This document shows positions 26,304 to 35,021 of a stretch of 64,000 bases of DNA, piece after piece. Location: assembly GCF_012584515.1 (NCBI RefSeq), contig NZ_CP051461.1:310001-374000 (forward strand), read 5' to 3'. Each line of letters begins with the position of its first letter. The stretch's first letter is position 1. A program made the position numbers and the translations under genes. The notes under the pieces were generated by a model, which had not been told where the DNA came from, did not search any database, and was given only the letters and a program-made list of their open reading frames with translations. The stretch is from Polaromonas vacuolata. Lineage in GTDB: Bacteria; Pseudomonadota; Gammaproteobacteria; Burkholderiales; Burkholderiaceae_C.

Positions 26304-28559
26304 ATGACACCAACATCACCCTCAGCGCTGGCCGCCATTACAAGCCCCGCGCAAACCGCCGCTTTTGCGCGCTTTGGGGGAGCGCTGTTGTCGCTGGCGG
26401 TTTGTTTATTACTGGCCGGCTATGGTGTTCAAGCGCAGGCGCAAACTTCGGCGTCTGCTGGCAATCCGTCGGATCGCCCAGGCAGCGCTGTGACGCTTAA
26501 TTTTTCAAATGCCGAAATCGACGCGGTGGCCCGCACGATTGCGGTCATCACTGGGCGCAATGTGGTGGTTGATCCGCGTGTCAAGGGCACTATGACGCTG
26601 GTGACTAGCTCGCCGGTCACACCGACTCAGGCTTTGCGACAATTCACAACCCAGTTGCGAATTCAAGGCTTTGCCTTGATCGAGAAAGCCGGGCTTTACT
26701 TGGTGCTACCCGAAGCCGAAGCCAAGCTGCAAAGCGCGGCAGTATCTGCGGTATCGGCAACTGCCATGCCGACGGCCAGCGGCCAAATCATGACGCAGAT
26801 TTTTAGCCTCAACCATGAGACGGCGAATAATTTAGTGCCGGTGTTAAGGCCTTTAATTAGTCCCAACAACACGATTAACGTCAATCCTGGCAATAACTCC
26901 TTAATCATCACCGACTATGCCGACAACTTGCAGCGCATAGCCACCATCATTGCTGCGCTCGACGTAGCCAACGCTACGGGTGTAGAAATTTTGCGCCTGC
27001 AGCACGCCATTGCTACGGATTTAGCGCCATTGGTGACGCGCTTGATAGAGTCCAGCAGTGCTGCCGGTGGAGCCCAAGGCCAGACTGATGGTGCGTATAA
27101 AACTACATTGGTGGCCGAGCCGCGTAGCAATTCTTTGATCTTGCGCGCCGCCAATCCGGCCCGCCTAGCGCTGGTACGAACGCTGGTGGAAAAGCTTGAC
27201 CAAGCTTCTTTTAGCGGCAATAGCAACGGCCAGTCCTCCGCGACCGGCAACATCTATGTGGTTTACCTGAAGAATGCAGACGCCAGCAAACTTGCGGTCA
27301 CGCTGCGTGCTGCGCTGGCCGCTAGTAGTGGTTCGGCGTCAGTGGGCAGCAGCAGCGGGGTCACTAGTTTGTCCAGCGCCAGCTCGGGCTCTGGTAGCAC
27401 CAACAGCGCTAGCACGGGTTCTAACGCCAGTCAAAGCAGCGCTACTGCCAGTGCTTTAAATAGCGCCCAACCCTCAACTGGTGGTCAGATACAGGCTGAT
27501 CCAGCTACCAACTCCTTAATCATCACTGCGCCTGAGCCGCAATACCGTCAATTGCGCGCCGTTATCGACAAGCTCGATGCGCGTCGCGCCCAAGTTTATG
27601 TAGAGAGCCTGATTGCCGAGGTCAGCAGCGATAAGCTCGCCGAGTTCGGCATACAGTTCCAAGGCAGCTTGGGTGGTAGCGGCAATAACTTTTCCTTATT
27701 GGGGACTAACTTTGGCGTGGGCGGCAGCAATATTTTGGGCTTGTCTAATGGCACGGCCACACCTTCGACTGGTGGTAATCTTGCGGTCGGTACGCGGCAA
27801 GGCGGTGTCACGGTACTCGGCTTTTTAGCGCGTTTTTTGGAGTCTAGTGGTGAAGGCAATGTGCTTTCCACGCCAAACATTCTCACTCTGGATAACGAAG
27901 AGGCCCGCATAGTCGTGGGCCGTAACGTGCCGTTTGTGACGGGTCAATTCACCAGCAACAATTCCAACTCTGGCTCAGTCAATCCGTTTCAAACGGTAGA
28001 GCGTAAAGATGTGGGTCTAACGCTGCGTGTCAAACCCCAGATCAGCGAGGACGGCACTATCAAACTGCAGGTTTATCAAGAAGTCAGCAGCGTAGAGCCC
28101 GCCTCGATTAATTCGGCCACCGGTTTGATCACCAACAAACGCTCGATTGAGTCCAATGTGGTGGTCAACGACGGCGCTATCGTGGTGCTGGGTGGACTGC
28201 TGCAAGATGAGTATTCAGGCAACCAAGAAAAAGTCCCGGGCCTGGGCGATGTGCCGTTTTTCGGCAATCTGTTCAAGGGTGAATCACGCAGCCGTAAAAA
28301 GACTAATCTGATGGTGTTCTTGCGGCCAGTGGTGGTACGCGACGCGTCTTCCACCGAAGATCTGTCAATGGATCGCTACGATTTGATGCGCGGCAAACAA
28401 AAAACTGCCCAGCCGGTAGCCAGTGAAACCGTCCCTATCAACAGCTCGCCGGTGATGCCATTGCTGCGCCCGGCTACCGCACCGCGAAGTCCCGCGCCTT
28501 TGATAGATATTAATTCCAGCATCAAGTCAATTGCGCCTGCGTTACCTTACGCTCACTAG
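26304..28559 (+). CDS. gspD: Type II secretion outer-membrane secretin GspD
   Basis: Secretin that forms the outer-membrane exit channel. The 751-residue protein has a signal segment (LLSLAVCLLLAGYGVQAQAQ), N-terminal N0-N3 domains, and a C-terminal secretin core with NVPFVTGQF, VGLTLRVKPQISEDGTIKL and VPGLGDVPFFGNLFKG. A Ser/Gly-rich insert near residues 345-385 lies in the N3 region. No pilotin gene is seen beside it. It is followed 13 bp later by gspE. Confidence 0.95.
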   Translation: MTPTSPSALAAITSPAQTAAFARFGGALLSLAVCLLLAGYGVQAQAQTSASAGNPSDRPGSAVTLNFSNAEIDAVARTIAVITGRNVVVDPRVKGTMTLVTSSPVTPTQALRQFTTQLRIQGFALIEKAGLYLVLPEAEAKLQSAAVSAVSATAMPTASGQIMTQIFSLNHETANNLVPVLRPLISPNNTINVNPGNNSLIITDYADNLQRIATIIAALDVANATGVEILRLQHAIATDLAPLVTRLIESSSAAGGAQGQTDGAYKTTLVAEPRSNSLILRAANPARLALVRTLVEKLDQASFSGNSNGQSSATGNIYVVYLKNADASKLAVTLRAALAASSGSASVGSSSGVTSLSSASSGSGSTNSASTGSNASQSSATASALNSAQPSTGGQIQADPATNSLIITAPEPQYRQLRAVIDKLDARRAQVYVESLIAEVSSDKLAEFGIQFQGSLGGSGNNFSLLGTNFGVGGSNILGLSNGTATPSTGGNLAVGTRQGGVTVLGFLARFLESSGEGNVLSTPNILTLDNEEARIVVGRNVPFVTGQFTSNNSNSGSVNPFQTVERKDVGLTLRVKPQISEDGTIKLQVYQEVSSVEPASINSATGLITNKRSIESNVVVNDGAIVVLGGLLQDEYSGNQEKVPGLGDVPFFGNLFKGESRSRKKTNLMVFLRPVVVRDASSTEDLSMDRYDLMRGKQKTAQPVASETVPINSSPVMPLLRPATAPRSPAPLIDINSSIKSIAPALPYAH

Positions 28560-28572
28560 AAAAAGTCTCTCC

Positions 28573-29979
28573 ATGCGCTATCTACTGCCATATGCATTTG
28601 CTCGCAGCAACTTTTTGCTGCTGGAAGACGATGGCCACAATTTAAATTTGTGGCATGACGCTAGCTTGCGTTTGGACGAGCTCAGTGCGTTGAGCGAGAT
28701 CATGCGCAAATACGGGCAAGAGCGCATGCCGGTGCTGCGTCGCGCCGACCATGGCACGCTGGCCCAACGCATTAGCGCCGCCTATGCCGAGGGCGAGTCG
28801 AGTGCCGCCGCCGTTGTCAGCGAGGTCGAGTCAGCCGCCGACTTGTCCCGCATGATGCAGGATTTGCCGGCCATAGAAGACTTGCTAGAGACCTCAGACG
28901 ACGCCCCCATTATTCGCATGCTCAACGCTCTGCTAACCCAAGCTGCGCGGGACGGAGCTAGTGACATTCACATCGAGCCCTATGAGCGCCACTCCAGCGT
29001 GCGCTTTCGAGTCGACGGCACGCTGCGCGAAGTCGTGCAGCCCAACCGCGCGTTGCATGCGGCCTTGATCTCGCGGCTAAAAATCATGGCCGAACTCGAC
29101 ATCTCAGAAAAGCGTTTGCCGCAAGACGGGCGGATTTCGCTGCGTATAGGCACACGCGCTGTTGACGTGCGCGTGAGCACTTTGCCCAGTGCTCACGGCG
29201 AGCGTGCGGTGCTGCGTTTATTAGATAAAAGCGAGAGCAAACTCAGCCTCGAATCGGTCGGAATGCAGGGCGATGTGCTGCGCCGCTTTGATCAATTAAT
29301 CACCCAACCGCACGGCATCATATTGGTGACCGGCCCGACCGGTTCTGGCAAAACCACCACGCTATACGCCGGCTTGCAGCGGCTGGACTCGGGCGCGGCA
29401 AATATTATGACGGTGGAAGATCCGATTGAGTATGAACTCGCCGGCATCGGTCAAACCCAGGTCAATGCGCGCATAGATCTGACTTTTGCTAAAGCGCTTC
29501 GAGCAATTTTGCGGCAAGACCCGGACATCATCATGATTGGTGAAATTCGCGATTTTGAGACCGCGCAAATTGCTATTCAAGCCTCACTGACGGGTCACTT
29601 GGTACTCGCTACTTTGCACACCAACGACGCTGCCAGCGCCGTCACACGCCTGACTGATATGGGCGTTGAGCCGTTTTTGCTCAGCTCTTCATTGCTTGGC
29701 GTGCTGGCCCAGCGTTTGGTGCGCAAGGTCTGTGCTGCGTGCCAAGGCAGCGGCTGCGATACCTGTGCTCAGACTGGCTACCAAGGTCGCACCGGTGTGT
29801 TCGAGCTAATGGTTGCCAACGATGGCACGCGCGCTCAGATTCATAACCGTGCATCCGAAGCCGAGATTCGCGAAGCCGCAGTGGCTGGCGGCATGACGCT
29901 GATGCGAGAAGACGGTGAGCGCTTGGTCGCCGCCGGCATCACTACGCCCGCAGAGTTGATGCGGGTGACGCGTGATTAG
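28573..29979 (+). CDS. gspE: Type II secretion ATPase GspE
   Basis: Cytoplasmic hexameric ATPase powering pseudopilus assembly. I start it at 28573 (MRYLLPYAFARSNFLLLED), giving 468 residues; the longer frame to 28531 overlaps gspD by 29 bp. Walker A is GPTGSGKTTTLYAGL, Walker B ILRQDPDIIMIGEIRD, followed by LVLATLHTNDA. The tetracysteine zinc site of GspE is visible as CAACQGSGCDTC. It is somewhat short at the N terminus compared with enteric GspE. Confidence 0.95.
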   Translation: MRYLLPYAFARSNFLLLEDDGHNLNLWHDASLRLDELSALSEIMRKYGQERMPVLRRADHGTLAQRISAAYAEGESSAAAVVSEVESAADLSRMMQDLPAIEDLLETSDDAPIIRMLNALLTQAARDGASDIHIEPYERHSSVRFRVDGTLREVVQPNRALHAALISRLKIMAELDISEKRLPQDGRISLRIGTRAVDVRVSTLPSAHGERAVLRLLDKSESKLSLESVGMQGDVLRRFDQLITQPHGIILVTGPTGSGKTTTLYAGLQRLDSGAANIMTVEDPIEYELAGIGQTQVNARIDLTFAKALRAILRQDPDIIMIGEIRDFETAQIAIQASLTGHLVLATLHTNDAASAVTRLTDMGVEPFLLSSSLLGVLAQRLVRKVCAACQGSGCDTCAQTGYQGRTGVFELMVANDGTRAQIHNRASEAEIREAAVAGGMTLMREDGERLVAAGITTPAELMRVTRD

Positions 29980-30042
29980 CGCAGAGCTTTTCAGTCACTA
30001 ATTTTTTCAATATTCACTTAGCCTAGCGAGACACCTGCAACC

Positions 30043-31281
30043 ATGCCCGCCTATTCATTTGAAGCCATGCAGCGCGACGGAAAAGTTCGCCGCGGCGTCA
30101 TAGAGGCTGACACCGCACGCGCCGCTCGCAGCTTGCTGCGCGCGCAAGCCTTGGTGCCGCTTGAAGTCAATGCGGTAGCCGATGGTGTCGGCGGCGTTGC
30201 GAGCGCACCCACTTCTTTACTGCAAACTAATTTGTTTGGTGGTCGGGTTTTCAATGCTGCGCGACTGACGATTTGGACGCGTCAGTTGGCTGGACTGGTG
30301 AGTTCTGGTTTGCCGCTAGAGCGTGCCCTCAGTGCGCTGTCGGATGAGGCGGAAGATGAGAAACAGCGCAACCTAGTGGCGTCACTGCGTGCTGAGGTCA
30401 ACGGCGGTTCGGGCTTTGCGCGCGCGCTGTCCTTACATCCACGTGAGTTTGAAACAATTTATACCGCCGTCATTGGCGCGGGTGAGCAAAGCGGTAATTT
30501 GGGCTTGGTTCTGGATCGCTTATCAGATGATTTAGAAGAGCGCCAGACGCTAAAGTCTAAGTTGGTCGCCGCCGCTCTTTACCCTTTTATTGTTACCTTG
30601 GTGGCGATCGTCATAGTCATGTTTTTGGTGAGCTATGTCGTGCCTCAAGTTGCCAATGTTTTCGTGGGTACCAAACAGGCGCTACCGTTTTTAACGGTAG
30701 CTATGTTGGCCGTAAGTGACTTTGTGCGTAGCTACGGTTGGGCTATGTTGTTGGTTTTGGTGGTACTGGTTTTGGGTTTTCGCTTGGGCTTAAAGGACGA
30801 TGGTTTTCGTGAAAAATTCGATGCTGGAGTTCTTAACATTCCCATCGTTGGGCGGTTGGCGCGTGACTACAACGCCGCCCGTTTTGCCAGCACATTGGCA
30901 ATGCTCGCTGGGGCTGGCTTACCGATACTCAAGGCCTTGCAAGCGGCGGCTGAGACGCTGTCAAACCGTGCCATGCGCGCTGATGCATTAGATGCTTTAG
31001 TGTTGGTGCGAGAAGGTGCGCCGCTGGCTTCTGCATTGGCGCAGAAAAAACGTTTCCCTGCGTTGGTGAGTATGTTTGCGCGTCTTGGTGAACAGACCGG
31101 TCAACTGCCACTGATGCTGCAACGTGCGGCGGTGCAGCTCTCAAATGAAGTACAGCGCCGTGCCATGGCGCTGGCAACTATTCTTGAGCCGCTGCTAATC
31201 GTTGCCATGGGCTTGGTGGTGATGTTAATTGTGTTGGCGGTATTGCTGCCGATTATTCAACTTAATCAATGGGTTAAATAG
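30043..31281 (+). CDS. gspF: Type II secretion inner-membrane protein GspF
   Basis: Polytopic platform protein, 412 residues, with two repeated GspF domains (about residues 75-200 and 280-400) and three membrane segments near 180, 230 and 385. Features include WTRQLAGLVSSGLPLERAL and GAGEQSGNLGLVLDRLSDDL. It follows gspE by 63 bp and is the last gene of the cluster. The gene set covers GspC-N, lacking only the peptidase gspO, which is usually shared with type IV pili elsewhere in the genome. Confidence 0.95.
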   Translation: MPAYSFEAMQRDGKVRRGVIEADTARAARSLLRAQALVPLEVNAVADGVGGVASAPTSLLQTNLFGGRVFNAARLTIWTRQLAGLVSSGLPLERALSALSDEAEDEKQRNLVASLRAEVNGGSGFARALSLHPREFETIYTAVIGAGEQSGNLGLVLDRLSDDLEERQTLKSKLVAAALYPFIVTLVAIVIVMFLVSYVVPQVANVFVGTKQALPFLTVAMLAVSDFVRSYGWAMLLVLVVLVLGFRLGLKDDGFREKFDAGVLNIPIVGRLARDYNAARFASTLAMLAGAGLPILKALQAAAETLSNRAMRADALDALVLVREGAPLASALAQKKRFPALVSMFARLGEQTGQLPLMLQRAAVQLSNEVQRRAMALATILEPLLIVAMGLVVMLIVLAVLLPIIQLNQWVK

Positions 31282-31387
31282 CGCTTAAGCGAGTTGAGTC
31301 TCAAACGAAATCGCGAATTTCTTTGGGGCCAAGTTTGTCTAGCGGTGCGCTTCTCGACGGATATTGCGGCAATGTTTTTTGCGGAAC

Positions 31388-32137
31388 TTATTCTGCGTTT
31401 GGCTGCATTTTTTGCATTGTTTTTTCTGTCTCGAGAAAATTGTTTTCTGATGCAGTGGACGTTCGTTGAAAATCCTTAACCATCACGTGCTGCTGCGTTA
31501 ATGCAAGGGCTTCTGTGATGGTCATTTCTTGCGGCAGCTTGTCGCCATTTCTTAACTGCGTAGCGAGTGTGTTTAGCTTGGCGTCTTCATTTTCAACAAG
31601 CGATTGCAAATTCCGCATGCTAATTTTGTTGCCGTGCGGCCAGCCGTTGTTATAGATAAATATGCTTTGCGAGAGGATGTCTAGCTGTTTTTTCATTAGG
31701 CTTAGATGAAGCAACGCATCTTCTTTAGTACAGGGGCATATCGGTTTGACCGAGCGATGATAATTTTCTAGTCCACTGAGTACAGTTTTGTAAGCGGACG
31801 AGACGGTGCGTATGCCGGGAAAATCACTAGCCTCATCATTTTGTTGGCGGTTAATTTTGGCTTCTAGTTCTTGCCGAGTAATAAAGCCTGTGTAGTTTTT
31901 GGATTGTGCAACGCGTGACTGTTGTGTACTTTCTTGCTTGACACTTCGCACCGACAAAGGGGGTAAGAATGGAATGGATTTTGTATCCTGATGGGTTAAC
32001 GCAAAGCCTGGCTCAGGTGAGACTGATCGGTTATTAAATTTTCCGTTGCTTGGGTTTAGAGGTGATGTGTGATCCTCAGAATCTGCGGGCTTTGACGTAG
32101 AAACTCGCGTGGGATAGTTGTGAATACTAGGGGGCAT
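31388..32137 (-). CDS. Orphan hydrophilic protein, effector-like
   Basis: A 249-residue soluble protein that I do not recognise. The N-terminal 90 residues are Ser/Pro/Thr/Lys-rich and look disordered. The remainder is helical, including TRQELEAKINRQQNDEASD and LSLMKKQLDILSQSIFIYNN. No signal peptide, membrane span or catalytic motif is evident. It is AT-rich compared with the gsp genes and lies beside a 765-bp gene-free stretch and an IS30 element, which suggests acquisition. A type III effector is one possibility because of the N terminus and the similar style of other genes in the window. Confidence 0.55.
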   Translation of the reverse strand: MPPSIHNYPTRVSTSKPADSEDHTSPLNPSNGKFNNRSVSPEPGFALTHQDTKSIPFLPPLSVRSVKQESTQQSRVAQSKNYTGFITRQELEAKINRQQNDEASDFPGIRTVSSAYKTVLSGLENYHRSVKPICPCTKEDALLHLSLMKKQLDILSQSIFIYNNGWPHGNKISMRNLQSLVENEDAKLNTLATQLRNGDKLPQEMTITEALALTQQHVMVKDFQRTSTASENNFLETEKTMQKMQPNAE

Positions 32138-32902
32138 ATCAACTCCGAAATGCTAGGGTTTTGTCGGCTTGTATTTCTGATCTTTGCTTCAGAACGCCGT
32201 TTAGTCCTGACAAGCGACTTACCGGGATAATGTACCAAATGTCACATTTAATGACAATTTATATTGTTGCCATAAAGCTGTTTTACTTATATTTTTTGAA
32301 GAGCTAGTTGTCTTTAAAAAACTATGTAATTTTAAATGGCTACTGATTATGAGTAGTTAATTGCGAGCAAGGTGCCGAATAAATTTAAAGAGGAATAAAT
32401 TTTTTGTCGATCAAATTACATAATTTATCTAACTTTCATTATTGAAATTTGAGAGCGATTATTCATCAACGTCTAATGTCAGGTGTTGTGTTTAATCTGA
32501 TGCTTATTTGTTAATGTGTACGTTAATTTACTTTGATTGAAGTACACATCAGTTTTAAATAAGCTTTAAGCCAAAAGTATTTTTTTGAGACTTCTATGTC
32601 TTGATGTGATGCGGTAGCAATGTCTTTTACGACTTATTGCGCTCACATTATCCGTTTTATTTAAATGCAATATTAAATACAAACGATCAATTTTTCTGTG
32701 TAATCTTGTCCGGTATTTTTTTACCAAAAGATATTTTTTAATCAAGAGGCATTAATTTCTAGTACAAAAAATAAAAATCGATTTTTAAAAATTTAAGTGA
32801 AGAGTAAAGTATTTCTCTCTGATTCAACGTAGAGATATTCATAGCCAATTCTTAGTTTTAAAAGCGCGATATTAAACTTTTTAATGCGGTAGTTTTTTTG
32901 TA
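32138..32902. other. AT-rich gene-free stretch
   Basis: About 765 bp upstream of the orphan gene and left of the IS30 element. It is strongly AT-rich, with no open frame of convincing length, no tRNA or rRNA and no clear terminator. It contains the promoter region of the orphan gene. It may be the decayed remains of transferred DNA. Confidence 0.7.
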
Positions 32903-33991
32903 CGCGGATTCAAGTCTGAAGTGCAACTTTGAAACTAACCGGACGGGTGGGTGAGATGTGAGAGCATCCAAGCTTCCCGACCACCAAGTCAAAGTTGCCC
33001 AGAATGATTTACACACACCTCACCCGTGACGAACGTTACCAGATTGCAATCCTCGCCAAAGCAAACTTCAATCAAAGTGAAATTGCAAAAATGATGGACC
33101 GTGATAAATCGAGCATCAGCCGTGAGTTGCGTCGTAACCGCGGTCTACGAGGCTATCGCCCTAAGCAGGCAAATGACAAAGCCCAAGAACGTAGACTTGC
33201 CTGCGCCAACAGTCCTAGAGTTGCTGACTCGACATGGGCTGTAGTGGAGGAAAAGTTGGCTGAGGCTTGGAGCCCCGAACAAATCAGCGGCCACCTCGAA
33301 GCTCGATGCCAACCCGGTGTTAGCTATGAGAGCATTTACCAGTACATCTACGCTGACAAACGCGCGGGCGGCAGCTTGCATAAAACACTGCGTTGCCAGA
33401 AGACGCGAAAAAAACGCAGCAGCGGCCGTGAACGGCGCGGCACCATCTCTCGCCAGGTCTCAATAGAACTGCGACCCGCCATCGTGCTTGAGCGTGCGCG
33501 CTTTGGCGACTGGGAGGCTGATCTGGTGATTGGTGCCGGGCAGAAGCAAGCCCTAGTGACGATTAACGAGCGTGTCTCTCGGTATTCAATAATTTTCCAC
33601 GTGCCATTCAAAACAGCGCAAGCCGTAGGGGACGCGTTAATCACTTTACTTAAACCATTCGCTCATTGCGTGCACACACTCACGACAGATAACGGCAAGG
33701 AATTTTCTCAGCATGAACGAATAGCTTCTGCGCTGAGTGCAGATTTCTTTTTCGCCCATCCATACGCCTCGTGGGAGCGTGGGGCAAACGAGAATATGAA
33801 CGGTTTGATTCGCCAGTTTTTCCCAAAGGGGATGCGCTTTAATTGCATCACCGACGATGACATTGCTTTAGCGATGCACAGGCTCAATCATCGTCCTAGA
33901 AAATGTTTGGGGTATCGAACACCGCATCAGGTTTTTATGGAAGAGTTAAAGTCCAACTAACACGCTGTTGCACTTCAAGCTTGAATCCGCC
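32903..33991 (+). mobile_element. IS30-family insertion sequence, complete
   Basis: A 1,089-bp element bounded by inverted repeats: GCGGATTCAAGTCTGAAG onward at 32904-32927 on the left and its near-perfect complement at 33967-33990 on the right (mismatches only in the middle TC/CT). A GTA duplication flanks it at 32900-32902 and 33992-33994, as expected for a 3-bp IS30-type target duplication. It carries one intact transposase. The intact ends and duplication point to a fairly recent insertion. Confidence 0.92.
33004..33960 (+). CDS. IS30-family transposase
   Basis: DDE transposase of about 318 residues from ATG 33004 (a TTG at 32995 is an alternative start). The N terminus has YTHLTRDERYQIAILAKANF and a helix-turn-helix (QSEIAKMMDRDKSSISREL). 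The catalytic residues are visible in FGDWEADLVIG, TTDNGKEFSQHE and SWERGANENMNGLIRQFFPK, which give Asp, Asp and Glu. Nothing suggests inactivation. Confidence 0.95.
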   Translation: MIYTHLTRDERYQIAILAKANFNQSEIAKMMDRDKSSISRELRRNRGLRGYRPKQANDKAQERRLACANSPRVADSTWAVVEEKLAEAWSPEQISGHLEARCQPGVSYESIYQYIYADKRAGGSLHKTLRCQKTRKKRSSGRERRGTISRQVSIELRPAIVLERARFGDWEADLVIGAGQKQALVTINERVSRYSIIFHVPFKTAQAVGDALITLLKPFAHCVHTLTTDNGKEFSQHERIASALSADFFFAHPYASWERGANENMNGLIRQFFPKGMRFNCITDDDIALAMHRLNHRPRKCLGYRTPHQVFMEELKSN

Positions 33992-34032
33992 GTAGTTAGC
34001 ACTAAGAGATTTATTTTTAATTCACACTAGAT

Positions 34033-34920
34033 TTAGAGTGCGTCTTGTGTGCGCTTTAGTAAGGTTTTTAAAAGCGGCGGATCAAAACGCCGCTTCACAG
34101 TAATCGCGTAAAAGTTTTCATAGAGGTCTGGCACTATGCAGTACTCCTCTAGTTTTCCGCTGCGTATTTCATCTTGAACAACTACCGTGGGTAAAAGCGC
34201 GACGCTTTTTGAATCTCGCGCTAGCAGTCTTAAAAGAGCCATGTCGTCGACCTCGGCTTGAACTTGGTAACGCAGGCCTTTTTGCTCGCATATTAGATCA
34301 AAGGCTGAGCGAATATCGTTATCGCGGCTGGGTAGTAACCGCGGCACTTGCGTGATATCTTGCGGAAAACTAAAGGCCTTGCCTTTGGGTCTGGGTTGGC
34401 CGACCAAACTGACTGGCTGACGGGCAATACGGCGGCAGCGCCACGGGTCGTCCAATGTGGTGAGTACGCGCCGGTTAGACAAAATTAAATCCAAGGCGTG
34501 CACACGTAATCGGGCTAGCAACTCCTCAAGACTTCCAGATTGCAGAACAAGTGTTACATCGCTGCGCTCTAGCAATGGTTTGATAAAGTTTTCCTGAAAA
34601 TTTCGCGATAAGGTGGCGGATGATGCGATACGCAAAATTTGTCGTTCTTGCCGTTGACCGTCTTTAATCACCGCCATCAACTCACTGCCGGTAGAAAAAA
34701 TAGATTCTGCGTAGGTCAGCGCTAGCCGTCCGGCTTCAGTCAGCTGCAAGCTGCGCCCATGACGGGTGAACAAATCTTGGCCAAGTTGCTCCTCTAATTT
34801 TTTGATCTGCGCTGACAGTGCTGACTGCGAAACATGTAGCTGATCAGCTGTACGTGTGAGATTACCTTCTTTGGCCACAGCCCAGAAGTAATGCAAATGA
34901 TGGTAGTTGAGTCGCGTCAT
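34033..34920 (-). CDS. LysR-family regulator, divergent from dabBA
   Basis: LysR-type regulator of 295 residues. The N-terminal winged helix reads NYHHLHYFWAVAKEGNLTRT and LHVSQSALSAQIKKLEEQLG, closest in style to NhaR-type members. The C-terminal effector domain spans about residues 90-290. It is divergent from dabB-dabA across 101 bp that hold a 5-bp dyad with a T-N11-A spacing, so it probably controls those genes in response to carbon supply. The inducer is unknown. Confidence 0.88.
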   Translation of the reverse strand: MTRLNYHHLHYFWAVAKEGNLTRTADQLHVSQSALSAQIKKLEEQLGQDLFTRHGRSLQLTEAGRLALTYAESIFSTGSELMAVIKDGQRQERQILRIASSATLSRNFQENFIKPLLERSDVTLVLQSGSLEELLARLRVHALDLILSNRRVLTTLDDPWRCRRIARQPVSLVGQPRPKGKAFSFPQDITQVPRLLPSRDNDIRSAFDLICEQKGLRYQVQAEVDDMALLRLLARDSKSVALLPTVVVQDEIRSGKLEEYCIVPDLYENFYAITVKRRFDPPLLKTLLKRTQDAL

Positions 34921-34955
34921 AAATCGTTCTGTTTTTATTGATTAATTATGCTTTT

Positions 34956-34972
34956 ATCTGAATTTTACAGAT
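34956..34972. promoter_or_regulatory. Candidate LysR box upstream of dabB
   Basis: ATCTG and CAGAT enclose a 7-nt AT-rich spacer, giving a T-N11-A dyad of the type bound by LysR proteins. It sits centrally in the short gap between the divergent LysR and dabB genes. Confidence 0.45.
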
Positions 34973-35021
34973 ATACAAAAAAAGGGCAAAGTACCGCTAT
35001 AAAGTTTTTGGGAGTGCTGTT

